A DNA stretch of 64,000 bases, taken from NCBI RefSeq assembly GCF_002335445.1, contig NZ_BDME01000001.1, forward strand, positions 744,001 to 808,000, given 5' to 3'. Both the position numbers and the translations under genes were made by a program. This document shows positions 9,997 to 18,485 of the stretch, one piece after another. Position 1 is the stretch's first letter, and the number at the start of each line of letters is the position of its first letter. This DNA comes from Lebetimonas natsushimae. GTDB taxonomy: Bacteria; Campylobacterota; Campylobacteria; Campylobacterales; Nautiliaceae. Below the pieces are notes generated by a model that was not told the DNA's origin, did not search any database, and saw nothing but the letters and a program-made list of their open reading frames with translations.

Positions 9997-11922
9997 ATGA
10001 AATACAGTTTTAAAAATTTAGAAGAATATAAAAATTATTTTAGCTCTCTTATTGAAAAAGAGAGAAATGCAGAAAAAGAATTTCATTTAAATGAGATAAA
10101 AAGACTCTCACCTCAGGAGAGGCAAAAAAAAGGCAGGGCTGTTCTTGGATTAAAAATGAAATATATCGGCGAATTTTTAGATTTTAAAATTTATAGATTT
10201 AACAGAAACAATATGCCTGAACATCAAATAAAAGTGGGGGATATTGTATTAGTCAGCAAAGGTGACCCTTTAAAATTTGCAGTTGAAGCAACGGTGAGTA
10301 TGGTCGGTAAAAATTTTATTGAAGTTTATTCAAAAGATCCTATTTTTAGAAGTAAGCTTTACAGGCTTGATTTATTTGCAAATGATATTACTTTTAAAAG
10401 AATGTTAAAAGCGTTAGATGAAATGGAAAATGGAAAATGGAAAATGAAAAATGGGGTTGATATATTATTAGGTAAGAAAAATCCAGAAGTAATTGAAGTT
10501 ATTATAAATAGTGAAAATTTAAACGAATCTCAAAATGAAGCGCTTAGAAAATGTATAAATTCAGAAGTATTTTTAATCCATGGTCCTCCGGGTACAGGTA
10601 AAACTACTACTTTGGCTGAGGTTATAAAAAAACATATCGGTAAAAAAATTTTAGTTACAGCTGACAGTAATGTCGCAGTGGATAATATTATGGAAAAATT
10701 AGTTGATTTTAATATTATAAGAATCGGGCATCCTGCAAAAATTGAATCAAAACTTATGAAGTTTTCTTTGGATGTAAAAATCAGAAGAGATAAAAGATAT
10801 AAAGATGTTGAAAAAATTATAAAAAAAATAGATGATTTGAAATATCTGCAGGATAAAAGATGTAAAAAACCGACCCCCGGCAGAAGAAGGGGAATGAGTG
10901 ATGAGGAAATTTTAAGCTTGGCAAAAGAAGGTAAGGGAAAAAGAGGAGTTAAGGCTGAATGGATAAAAGAGATGGCCGAGTGGCTTAAAATTCAAAAAAA
11001 TATAAATAAACTATATGAAGAAAAAAACAGAAAAATTGAAAATATTATGAATGATATTTTAGATAATGCCGATGCAGTGTTCTCTACAAATTCAGGAGCC
11101 GGCGGGGAATTTTTGGAAAACAGAGAATTTGATGTGGTTTTTATTGACGAAGCAGCCCAGGCGATGGAACCGTCAACTTTAATTCCTTTAATAAAAGGAA
11201 AACAGGCTGTTTTTGCAGGGGACCATAAACAGCTGCCGCCTACAATTTTAAGCAATGAAAAAAAACTTATGGTTTCACTTTTTGAAAGGTTTACGGCTCT
11301 TTATGATAACATTTATCACACTCTTGGAATTCAGTATAGAATGAATGAAAAAATAAACAACTTTCCAAGCTGTGAGTTTTATGAGTGTAAGGTAAAAACG
11401 TATGAAAAAATAAAAAACATTACAATTAAAGATTTGGATATAAAAGAAAATGAGATATACGGGGGATATACACCGGTTGTATTTATAGATACAATTGGTA
11501 AATTTTTGGAAAAGACTAAAAGCGGCAGTTTTTCAAAATATAATCCTCTTGAAGCCGAGTATGTTAAAAATTTAGTTGATAAATTAATCGAAAACGGCGC
11601 AAAAGAGGAACATATCGGAGTGATTACTCCATATAAAGACCATGAAGAATATATAAAAAAAATTTTAAAAAGCGCAGTTGAGGTAAAATCGGTTGACGGA
11701 TTTCAGGGGCGAGAAAAAGAGATAATAATTGTTAGTCTTGTCAGGGCTAACGAAAATGAAGAAATCGGGTTTTTAAATGATATAAGAAGGCTAAATGTTG
11801 CAATCACAAGACCTAAGCGAAAGCTTATTGTAATTGGGGATGCTAATACATTAAAAATTAATAAAACTTATGAAGATTTAATTGAATATATAAAAAAAGA
11901 AGGGCTTTATAAGACTATTTAG
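9997..11922 (+). CDS. SF1B DNA/RNA helicase, UPF1/IGHMBP2-like
   Basis: 641 residues. Helicase motifs appear in order: Q-like region LNESQNEALRKC, Walker A HGPPGTGKTTTLAEV near 197, motif Ia VTADSNVAVDNIMEKL, motif II VFIDEAAQAMEPS, motif III AGDHKQLPPT, and motifs IV-VI (SVDGFQGREKEIIIVSLVRAN, LNVAITRPKRKLIVIGD). This is the 5'-to-3' UPF1-type superfamily 1B. A bacterial cellular role is not established. The N-terminal part carries a run of 7-bp repeats that adds the peptide MENGKWKMKNG near residue 143. A promoter-like 67-bp gap and AAAAAAGGAG precede the ATG. The last 8 bp overlap tpx. Confidence 0.9.
   Translation: MKYSFKNLEEYKNYFSSLIEKERNAEKEFHLNEIKRLSPQERQKKGRAVLGLKMKYIGEFLDFKIYRFNRNNMPEHQIKVGDIVLVSKGDPLKFAVEATVSMVGKNFIEVYSKDPIFRSKLYRLDLFANDITFKRMLKALDEMENGKWKMKNGVDILLGKKNPEVIEVIINSENLNESQNEALRKCINSEVFLIHGPPGTGKTTTLAEVIKKHIGKKILVTADSNVAVDNIMEKLVDFNIIRIGHPAKIESKLMKFSLDVKIRRDKRYKDVEKIIKKIDDLKYLQDKRCKKPTPGRRRGMSDEEILSLAKEGKGKRGVKAEWIKEMAEWLKIQKNINKLYEEKNRKIENIMNDILDNADAVFSTNSGAGGEFLENREFDVVFIDEAAQAMEPSTLIPLIKGKQAVFAGDHKQLPPTILSNEKKLMVSLFERFTALYDNIYHTLGIQYRMNEKINNFPSCEFYECKVKTYEKIKNITIKDLDIKENEIYGGYTPVVFIDTIGKFLEKTKSGSFSKYNPLEAEYVKNLVDKLIENGAKEEHIGVITPYKDHEEYIKKILKSAVEVKSVDGFQGREKEIIIVSLVRANENEEIGFLNDIRRLNVAITRPKRKLIVIGDANTLKINKTYEDLIEYIKKEGLYKTI
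10421..10455 (+). repeat. Heptanucleotide tandem repeat, copy 1, inside the helicase gene
   Basis: About four and a half imperfect units of ATGGAAA. They are translated in frame as MENGKWKMKNG within the N-terminal region of the helicase, just before the nucleotide-binding core. Other copies lie in hypF, at the cbiQ/cbiO junction, in ribF, in uvrC and before guaA. Confidence 0.85.
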
Positions 11923-12430
11923 CCGCTTCTTTTAATGCATTAAGAGCTGTTTCGTAGTCTGGCTCTGCTGTAATTTCAGGAACTAATTCTTTATAAGTAA
12001 TTTTTCCTTCTTTGTTCACTACAAAAACTGCTCTTGCACTAAGTCCCCTGAGTGGACCTTCCGCAATTAAAGTTCCATAATTAACTGAGAAACATTTATC
12101 TCTGAAATCACTTAAAACTTGAACGTTTTCAATTCCCTCAGTAGAGCAAAATCTTTTTGCTGCAAAAGGCAAATCCATACTAACTACACATACTGCTGCT
12201 CCCTCAACAGCTGCTGCCTGTTCATTAAATTTTCTTGTTTCAGTTGCACAAACCGGTGTATCAAGACTTGGGACTGCAATGATTAATTGGGCTTTTCCCT
12301 GTGCTCCACCGATTGTAATTTCTTCAAGTGCACTGTTTGGCAAAGTTACAACAGGAGCGTTATCTCCAACATTTACCTGATTTCCGTAAAGTGATACATC
12401 ATTTCCTTTTAATTTTGTTGTTACTGGCAT
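11915..12430 (-). CDS. tpx: Thiol peroxidase (atypical 2-Cys peroxiredoxin)
   Basis: 171 residues from ATG at 12430, chosen because AAAGGAGAAAAT precedes it; a frame opening 30 bp earlier lacks such a site. The peroxidatic cysteine is in SLDTPVCATETRKF (near 61). The resolving cysteine is in KRFCSTEGIENVQVLSDF (near 95), the Tpx arrangement. It reduces H2O2 and organic peroxides using thioredoxin, in the periplasm or cytoplasm depending on species; no signal peptide is visible here. It lies downstream of hypA on the same strand, with a TGTAACA-type palindrome between them. It overlaps the helicase end by 8 bp. Confidence 0.95.
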   Translation of the reverse strand: MPVTTKLKGNDVSLYGNQVNVGDNAPVVTLPNSALEEITIGGAQGKAQLIIAVPSLDTPVCATETRKFNEQAAAVEGAAVCVVSMDLPFAAKRFCSTEGIENVQVLSDFRDKCFSVNYGTLIAEGPLRGLSARAVFVVNKEGKITYKELVPEITAEPDYETALNALKEAAK

Positions 12431-12505
12431 ATTTTCTCCTTTTTTTAAGGAGTATAACAAAAGGAATTGAAATAAAAAAGATATATTTTGTCTTATTTTA
12501 AGATA

Positions 12506-12522
12506 TGTAACAATTTGTTACA
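12506..12522. promoter_or_regulatory. Perfect hyphenated palindrome TGTAACA-N3-TGTTACA upstream of tpx
   Basis: Two 7-bp arms, perfect inverted repeats separated by ATT, end one base before the hypA stop codon and 76 bp upstream of the tpx start. Size and symmetry fit a dimeric repressor or activator operator. No GC-rich stem or U-tract is present, so a terminator is unlikely. The binding protein is unknown; candidates include the TetR protein encoded just beyond hypA. Confidence 0.5.
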
Positions 12523-12870
12523 TTAATCTGTTTCAAGTTCCAGGCTCATTAAATACATATCTTCCCCGTCAATTATTTCCAAATTACCGCTGTTACATTT
12601 GGGACAACGGTATTCATCTTTTTTGAGTTCCGTTTCAAATCCACAATCCCTGCACCGCACAACTACCGGCTGTATTTTCATAATAAATTCAGCTTCTTCA
12701 CAGATAGTGCCTTCTTTAAAAGTTTCAAATGCCGTTTGTAGTAAATCCGGCTCCACTCCGCTTAGCACCCCGACTTTTATTTCCAGTTTTGTAACTTTTT
12801 TTGCATTATTTTTTCTTGCATGTTCATCCGCAAGTTGAAGCAAGGAATCTACAATAGAATATTCATGCAT
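12523..12870 (-). CDS. hypA: Hydrogenase/urease nickel incorporation protein HypA
   Basis: 115 residues from ATG at 12870. The N-terminus MHEYSIVDSLL has the invariant MHE, whose His2 and amino group bind nickel. The zinc site is CRDC...CPKC in the C-terminal half. HypA delivers Ni2+ with HypB to the hydrogenase large subunit. It is divergent from the TetR/hydrogenase operon, with only 51 bp between the starts. The rest of the hyp genes are 9-17 kb away on the plus strand. Confidence 0.95.
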   Translation of the reverse strand: MHEYSIVDSLLQLADEHARKNNAKKVTKLEIKVGVLSGVEPDLLQTAFETFKEGTICEEAEFIMKIQPVVVRCRDCGFETELKKDEYRCPKCNSGNLEIIDGEDMYLMSLELETD

Positions 12871-12921
12871 TTTATACCTTTTTTTTAAAATTATAATATA
12901 ATTATGAAAAAAGGCTAAAAA

Positions 12922-13500
12922 GTGAAGGAGAATAAAAAAACACAAATAATGAAAACTGCTTTAAAACTTTTTGCAAAACAAGGGTTTTATAATACTACAA
13001 TAGCTGATATTGCCAAAGAAATGGGAATGAGTGTTGGTAATATGTATAATTATTTTCCCTCAAAAGAATCTCTTGCAAAAGAGCTTTTATTATATTCTTC
13101 AAATAGATTCGGTGAAAAATTAAAAGAAATTAATGAAATGAATATTCATGCCAAAGAAAAAATAAAAAAAATAGTTGAGTTGTATTTTAATATGGCGGAA
13201 GATGAACCAGAACTTGTGGATTATTTTATGAGGGTTTATCTTTCCAATAAAGAAATTTTTGCTAATGGGTGTGAGGGAATGCTATGTGTTAGTGCGTTTG
13301 TAACTGAAATAATGATTTTCCTTGAAGAGGGTGTAAGAAGAAAAGAACTTAAAAACCAGGACTTTTTTTCGGCATTTGGTCTTTTTATGGGATATCTGGG
13401 GGGACTTGTGTTTTTAAGTAAAGAAGGTATACTTCCTAAACCTTTAAAAGAATATATAGAAAGTGTAAGTGAAAATATTTACAATGCGCTCAAAGCTTGA
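12922..13500 (+). CDS. TetR/AcrR family transcriptional regulator
   Basis: 192 residues. The N-terminal helix-turn-helix is typical (MKTALKLFAKQGFYNTTIADIAKEMGMSVGNMYNYFPSKESLAKELL, residues about 10-56), followed by an all-helical C-terminal domain. The start is probably GTG at 12922; an ATG at 12949 would cut into the first helix. It is the first gene of an operon with a two-subunit [NiFe] hydrogenase: the next gene begins 17 bp before its stop. It is divergent from hypA. The coupling suggests it responds to, or controls, hydrogenase expression. The ligand is unknown. Confidence 0.9.
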   Translation: MKENKKTQIMKTALKLFAKQGFYNTTIADIAKEMGMSVGNMYNYFPSKESLAKELLLYSSNRFGEKLKEINEMNIHAKEKIKKIVELYFNMAEDEPELVDYFMRVYLSNKEIFANGCEGMLCVSAFVTEIMIFLEEGVRRKELKNQDFFSAFGLFMGYLGGLVFLSKEGILPKPLKEYIESVSENIYNALKA

Positions 13501-14353
13501 TATTATATGGATTGATGCGGTAGGTTGCAATGGATGCAGTCATTCATTTCTTAATTATCCATATCTGAAAGAAATTTATAAAAAGTTTAATTTCTTATAT
13601 CATCCTCTTATTGATTCTCCTGCTTTTAAACTGCAAGAATGTGATATTTTAATAGTAGAAGGGGCTTTGAAAAATAATTTTCCAAGACTTGGGTATAATA
13701 TTAATGATTTAATAAGAAAACTGATTGTCAGGGCAAAAAATGTTATAGCTTTAGGGACATGTGCTGTATACGGAGGAATATTCGGTGAGGGATTAATGTA
13801 TAATAAAGATTTAAGGGGAATGTTTTATAAATGTAAAGATAAGATTATTAATATTCCGGGATGTCCTGTTCATTACGACTGGCTGGTTTATGTACTCGAT
13901 ATGATTTATAAGAATAAAAAAATTGTATTGGATAATCAAAACAGGCCAAAAGAAATTTTTTCTTTTACTTCCCATAGCGGCTGCAGCAGAAATGAGTATT
14001 TTGAATGGAAAATTGATGCCCAGAGTTTTGGTACAAAAGAAGGCTGTCTTTTTTACGAACAGGGCTGTCAGGGACCTTACACCCACAGTACTTGTAACAG
14101 GATATTATGGAATGAGGTAAGTTCCAAGCCGAGGGCCGGCACACCATGTTTTGGATGTACTGAAAGCGGTTTTCCTAAAATCGGGCTTTTTACAACCGAT
14201 ACTTTTATGGGGATCCCTTCAAAAATTCCTTTGGGAGTGAGTAAAAGGGCTTATCTTACAATAAGCGGAATGGCAAAAAGTTTGAAAAATGAAAGACTTT
14301 CCAAAAAATTAATTGACGGATGCAACGATGAAGATAACAAAGAAAATAGTTAA
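13484..14353 (+). CDS. [NiFe] hydrogenase small subunit without Tat signal (sensor/group-2-like)
   Basis: 289 residues from ATG at 13484 (the frame is open earlier). It starts directly in the flavodoxin-like domain: IIWIDAVGCNGCSHSFL supplies CxxC of the proximal cluster, with GTCAVYGG and IPGCPVHYDW. The rest of the cluster ligands follow (HSGCSR, GCLFYEQGCQGPYTHSTCN, GTPCFGCTESGFP), so three iron-sulfur clusters can be formed. No twin-arginine signal is present, so the enzyme is cytoplasmic. It overlaps the TetR gene and the large-subunit gene. It resembles the group-2 (HupU/HoxB-like or cytosolic uptake) lineage; which one is inference. Confidence 0.85.
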   Translation: MRSKLDIIWIDAVGCNGCSHSFLNYPYLKEIYKKFNFLYHPLIDSPAFKLQECDILIVEGALKNNFPRLGYNINDLIRKLIVRAKNVIALGTCAVYGGIFGEGLMYNKDLRGMFYKCKDKIINIPGCPVHYDWLVYVLDMIYKNKKIVLDNQNRPKEIFSFTSHSGCSRNEYFEWKIDAQSFGTKEGCLFYEQGCQGPYTHSTCNRILWNEVSSKPRAGTPCFGCTESGFPKIGLFTTDTFMGIPSKIPLGVSKRAYLTISGMAKSLKNERLSKKLIDGCNDEDNKENS

Positions 14354-15488
14354 TAAAATAGAAGGGGAAGCAAGTTTAAAAATATACGGGGATAAAAAAG
14401 TAGATTTTGTTGAAATTGAATTTTGGCAATACAGGGGAATTGAAAATTATTTGATAAACCGTCCGATAATGGATGCACTTGTTATAAACCCAAGAATATG
14501 TGGAATATGTGGGCACTCTCATCTGTTTGCCACAGTTAAAGCAATAGAAAATGCCGTAAACGCCAAAATATCAAAAAAGGCTAAAATTTTAAGGGACATT
14601 ACGGTTGGGCTTGAAATAGTTGAAAACCATATAAAATGGTTTTATATCACGCTTTTTCCAACACAAATCAAAGATAAAAAATATATTTTTAAAGCAAATA
14701 AATTTGCAACTCTTATTTCAAAAGCCATTGCTTTAATAGCCGGTCAGTACCCTCACAATTCTTATATGATACCTGGCGGAGTGACATGTGATCCAACCAA
14801 TTTGGAAATAATAAAATTAAAAGACTTGCTTCAAAAAATTTATGAAAAATATCAGGAAGAAATTATTGATTTGAATATGAATTCTAATGATTTAAGAGTT
14901 TTTTTTGAAAATTTACCTAGAGATATCGGAAAAAGTGTTAACAGGTTTTTGGTTCTTGGTAATAATCTTTTTTTTAAAAAAAACGGTGATGTAAGTTTAG
15001 TTAAAGAAGAAAAAAACACTTCACTTAGCAAAAATGTTTTATATAACAATTTATTTGTTGAAGTTGGACCGCTTGCAAGAAATATAGAAAATCAAAATAT
15101 AAAAAAAATTTATGATAAATATAAAGATAGTATATATACAAGAATAATCGCAAGGATATATGAAGGATTGTTGATTTTAAAATATTTAATAAAAAAGGTT
15201 AAAGAAATTGATATATGTGAACCTTCATATATTAAGCCAGAAATATATGATGGAACCGGAATTTCAGCAATAGAAGCCCCGAGGGGAAGCCTTGTTCATG
15301 AAATTAAAATAAAAAATGAAAAAATAGCAAATTATAATATTATAGTTCCAACTCAATTTAACCTTTCTTCTTCTCAAGACAAGAATAATCTTTCAGCTGC
15401 TCAGACTGCAATGATTGGTGAAAAAAAAGAATATTTAGACACAATTTTTAAATGTTTTGATATATGTGCGGTATGTGTAAGCCATTAA
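14328..15488 (+). CDS. [NiFe] hydrogenase large subunit lacking the C-terminal extension (sensor-like)
   Basis: 386 residues from ATG at 14328, short for the family. The N-terminal L1 motif RICGICGHSH and the C-terminal DICAVCVSH supply the four cysteines of the Ni-Fe site. PGGVTCDP, EVGPLARN and APRGSLVHEI are also present, so the site looks competent. The protein stops exactly at the final His of the DxCxxCxxH motif, the point where maturation endopeptidases normally cut. Absence of a cleavable tail is known for H2-sensing HupV/HoxC and some group-4 enzymes. With the missing Tat signal on its partner and the leading TetR gene, this favours a regulatory role. A cytosolic catalytic role remains possible. 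Confidence 0.85.
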   Translation: MKITKKIVNKIEGEASLKIYGDKKVDFVEIEFWQYRGIENYLINRPIMDALVINPRICGICGHSHLFATVKAIENAVNAKISKKAKILRDITVGLEIVENHIKWFYITLFPTQIKDKKYIFKANKFATLISKAIALIAGQYPHNSYMIPGGVTCDPTNLEIIKLKDLLQKIYEKYQEEIIDLNMNSNDLRVFFENLPRDIGKSVNRFLVLGNNLFFKKNGDVSLVKEEKNTSLSKNVLYNNLFVEVGPLARNIENQNIKKIYDKYKDSIYTRIIARIYEGLLILKYLIKKVKEIDICEPSYIKPEIYDGTGISAIEAPRGSLVHEIKIKNEKIANYNIIVPTQFNLSSSQDKNNLSAAQTAMIGEKKEYLDTIFKCFDICAVCVSH

Positions 15489-15499
15489 TTTGAAAAAAT

Positions 15500-15532
15500 T
15501 AATAAATTTTTAATAAATTTTAATAAATTTTA
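15500..15532 (+). repeat. Three tandem copies of a TAATAAATTTT element upstream of hydA
   Basis: Three adjacent, nearly identical 10-11-bp AT-only units lie just upstream of the -35 region of the hydA promoter. The period is close to one helical turn. They may form an UP-like element, a bent segment or a regulator array. In a very AT-rich background this may also be chance. Confidence 0.45.
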
Positions 15533-15542
15533 CTTATAATTC

Positions 15543-15572
15543 TTGAAAATGAATATTTATTTAGTATATAAT
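15543..15572 (+). promoter_or_regulatory. Sigma-70-type promoter for hydABCDE
   Basis: TTGAAA at 15543-15548 and TATAAT at 15567-15572, separated by 18 bp and 30 bp from the hydA ATG. The spacing allows a short leader containing the TTGGAGGG ribosome binding site. It is the best-formed promoter in the hydrogenase region, as expected for an abundant enzyme. Confidence 0.6.
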
Positions 15573-15601
15573 ATGATGAACAAAAAAATTGGAGGGATAA
15601 A

Positions 15602-16735
15602 ATGAATGAAGCAACTATTGCTAAAATTAAAGAGAGATTAGCATCTCTTAGAAAACTTCCAGGAATTGGAGAAAAAAGTGTAGCTCAGGTTTTAGAAGAA
15701 CACGGCTTTACAAGAAGGGATTTTCTAAAATGGTCTGCAGCAATGGCTGTGATGCTTGGACTTCCAACTAAATTTTCTCCGTTAATTGCCGAAGCGGCTG
15801 AAGTTAGTGACAGATTACCGGTTGTTTGGCTACATCTTGCTGAATGTACTGGTTGTAGTGAAAGTTTGATAAGAAACGACTCTCCTACTATTGATAATAT
15901 TATTTTCAATTTCATCAATCTTCAGTATCATGATACTATCATGGCAGCTGCTGGATGGCAGGCAGAAGAAAATTATGAAGAAGCTTTAGAAAAATTTGCA
16001 GGTAGATTTGTTCTATGTGTAGAAGGTGGTGTACCTACTAAAGATGGTGGTGAGTTTTTAACAATAGGTCCAAACGCTGAAACTGGACTTGAAAAATTAA
16101 AAAGAACTGCTGCAAAAGCTGCTGCAGTTATCAGTGTCGGAACTTGTAGTAGTTTTGGTGGAATTCAGGCAGCAGCACCAAATCCAACAGGTGTAAAAGG
16201 AGTTTATCAGGTAATTAATAAACCTGTAATTAATGTTCCAGGTTGTCCTCCAAGTGCAAAAAACATAGTTGGGACTATTTTATATGTTATCCTATTTGGA
16301 GCACTTCCAGCTGTTGATAATTTCAACAGACCAAAATTCGCATACGGGCTTAGAATACATGACTTATGTGAAAGAAGAGGACATTTTGATGCAGGTGAAT
16401 TTGTAGAACAATTCGGTGACAACGGTGCAGAAAACGGATTCTGTTTATACAAAGTCGGTTGTAAAGGACCTTATACATTTAACAACTGTTCTCGTGAGAG
16501 ATTTAACCAACACACATCTTGGCCGGTTCAGGCAGGACACGGTTGTATAGGATGTTCTGAACCAGATTTCTGGGATTCAATGGCACCTTATGAAGAACCT
16601 CTTGCAAATCATAAATTTGCTTCAGCAAGTGTTGACGCAACAGCAGACAAAGTTGGGGCAACAATTTTAACAGTTGCAGGTGTGGCAATTGTAGCACATG
16701 CAGCACTCAGTGCAATTAAAAATCCTAAGGAGTAA
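15602..16735 (+). CDS. hydA: [NiFe] uptake hydrogenase small subunit, Tat-exported
   Basis: 377 residues. The long N-region ends in the twin-arginine motif TRRDFLKW near 38-45, followed by a hydrophobic segment and cleavage near AEA-AEV. The mature part has LAECTGCSESL (proximal cluster), GTCSSFGG, VPGCPP, and the medial and distal ligands LCERRGHFDAGEF, GFCLYKVGCKGPYTFNNC and GHGCIGCSEPDFWD. A C-terminal hydrophobic helix (about 350-370) anchors it in the membrane. It oxidises H2 at the outer face and passes electrons to HydC. The layout matches HydA of Wolinella, Helicobacter and Campylobacter (group 1b). The next gene follows after 3 bp. Confidence 0.97.
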   Translation: MNEATIAKIKERLASLRKLPGIGEKSVAQVLEEHGFTRRDFLKWSAAMAVMLGLPTKFSPLIAEAAEVSDRLPVVWLHLAECTGCSESLIRNDSPTIDNIIFNFINLQYHDTIMAAAGWQAEENYEEALEKFAGRFVLCVEGGVPTKDGGEFLTIGPNAETGLEKLKRTAAKAAAVISVGTCSSFGGIQAAAPNPTGVKGVYQVINKPVINVPGCPPSAKNIVGTILYVILFGALPAVDNFNRPKFAYGLRIHDLCERRGHFDAGEFVEQFGDNGAENGFCLYKVGCKGPYTFNNCSRERFNQHTSWPVQAGHGCIGCSEPDFWDSMAPYEEPLANHKFASASVDATADKVGATILTVAGVAIVAHAALSAIKNPKE

Positions 16736-16738
16736 CAG

Positions 16739-18475
16739 ATGGCAAAAAGAGTAGTAATAGATCCGATTACAAGAATTGAGGGACATTTAAGAGTTGAAGT
16801 TGTTTTAGATGAAAACAACGTAATTAAAGATGCATATTCTTCAGCAACTTTATGGAGAGGAATTGAGGTTATTTTAAAAGGAAGGGATCCAAGAGATGCT
16901 GGATTTATGACACAAAGAATCTGTGGGGTATGTACATATTCACATTATAAAGCTGGTATTATGGCAGTTGAAAATGCACTTGGAATCGAGCCGCCTCTTA
17001 ATGCAAAACTTACTAGAAGTTTGATGAATATGGCATTATTTTTCCATGACCACATGGTTCATTTTTATCAATTACACGGGCTTGACTGGGTAGATATTAT
17101 AAGTGCACTTAAAGCTGACCCTAAAAAAGCTAGCGAAGAAGCTTTTAAATATGTACCAAAAGGATATAATCCAATCGCAACAGGTGAAGACGAGTTAAGA
17201 GAAGTTCAAAAAAGAGTGGCTAAATTTGCCGAAAAAGGTGATTTAGGACCGTTTAAAAACGCATATTTCGGACATAAAACAATGAAATTTACACCTGAGC
17301 AAAATTTAATTGCATTATCTCACTATTTAAAAACACTTGAAATTCAAAGAATTGCTGCTCAGGCAATGGCAATTTTCGGTGGTAAAAATCCACATCCACA
17401 AAGCTTAACAGTAGGTGGTGTGACTTGTACTATGGATTTACAAGATCCAAGCAGACTTGGTGAATATTTACAAAAATTCCAAATTTTGGCTGATTATGCT
17501 AACAGGGCTTATTATGCAGATTTAGCAATGGCTGCTGAAGCTTTCAGAAATGAACCAAGCGTAACACAAAAAACAAATCTTGGCAACTTCTTAACATACA
17601 GAGAGCATCAAGTTGGTGCTAATAAATGGTTGTTTGATGCATGTGGATATATTAAAAATCATGATTTAAGCAAATTCTATGAAATTGATGAAAGTAAAAT
17701 TGAAGAAGACGTAACTCACAGCTGGTACAAAGATACTGGATTTAGACATCCTTATGATGGTGAAACTGTACCAGAATATACCGGATATGTTGATGGTAAA
17801 TCAATCGACGGTAAAGGTAACGAAGTAGATACTAAGCTAGCTAATCCAAATGGTAAATATTCATGGGTTAAATCCCCAAGATATGACAGAGAACCTATGG
17901 AAGTTGGACCACTTGCATGTATGGTGGTGAATTATGCTAAAGGTAATGAAAAAGTAAGAAAAGTTGTTGATGAATTCTTAGCTCAAACTGGTCTTCCAGC
18001 AGAAGCATTATTTACTGTTCTTGGAAGAACAGCAGCAAGAATGCTACAAACTAAAGTAATTGCAGATTATGGATTAGAAGCATTTAATAACTTGGTTGAA
18101 AACTTAAAATCAGACAAATCAACAGTAGCACCTTATAAAATTGATCCTAACAAAGAATACAAAGGTAGATATATCGGAGATGTTCCAAGAGGAATGTTAA
18201 GTCACTGGTGTAGAATTAAAAATGGTAAAATTGAAAACTGGCAAGCGGTTGTTCCATCAACTTGGAATGCAGGTCCGGCTGACGGAAACGGTAAAAAAGG
18301 TGCTTATGAGGCTAACTTAATTGGTATGAAATTAGCTGATCCAACAAAACCACTTGAAGTAATCAGAAGTATTCACAGTTACGACCCATGTATTGCCTGT
18401 GCAGTTCATGTTATGGACGTAAAAGGAAAAAAACTTGGTGAATTTAAAGTAGACCCACTATACGGTGCATGCTAA
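16739..18475 (+). CDS. hydB: [NiFe] uptake hydrogenase large subunit
   Basis: 578 residues. L1 motif RICGVCTYSHY near 60-70; GVTCTMDL; EVGPLACMVVNYA; the C-terminal motif DPCIACAVHVMDVKGKKLGEF is followed by a short tail, so the precursor needs cleavage after the His by HydD. It holds the Ni-Fe(CN)2CO centre that splits H2. It is exported with HydA by the Tat pathway. Codon use and base composition match highly expressed neighbours. It is adjacent to hydA and hydC in one transcript. Confidence 0.98.
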   Translation: MAKRVVIDPITRIEGHLRVEVVLDENNVIKDAYSSATLWRGIEVILKGRDPRDAGFMTQRICGVCTYSHYKAGIMAVENALGIEPPLNAKLTRSLMNMALFFHDHMVHFYQLHGLDWVDIISALKADPKKASEEAFKYVPKGYNPIATGEDELREVQKRVAKFAEKGDLGPFKNAYFGHKTMKFTPEQNLIALSHYLKTLEIQRIAAQAMAIFGGKNPHPQSLTVGGVTCTMDLQDPSRLGEYLQKFQILADYANRAYYADLAMAAEAFRNEPSVTQKTNLGNFLTYREHQVGANKWLFDACGYIKNHDLSKFYEIDESKIEEDVTHSWYKDTGFRHPYDGETVPEYTGYVDGKSIDGKGNEVDTKLANPNGKYSWVKSPRYDREPMEVGPLACMVVNYAKGNEKVRKVVDEFLAQTGLPAEALFTVLGRTAARMLQTKVIADYGLEAFNNLVENLKSDKSTVAPYKIDPNKEYKGRYIGDVPRGMLSHWCRIKNGKIENWQAVVPSTWNAGPADGNGKKGAYEANLIGMKLADPTKPLEVIRSIHSYDPCIACAVHVMDVKGKKLGEFKVDPLYGAC

Positions 18476-18485
18476 GGAGGCACAA

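Noticed and set aside
15602-15720. Helix-hairpin-helix-like LPGIGEKSVAQVL at the start of HydA
   Set aside because: A similar extended N-region before the twin-arginine motif is normal in epsilonproteobacterial HydA signal peptides; DNA binding makes no sense for an exported subunit.
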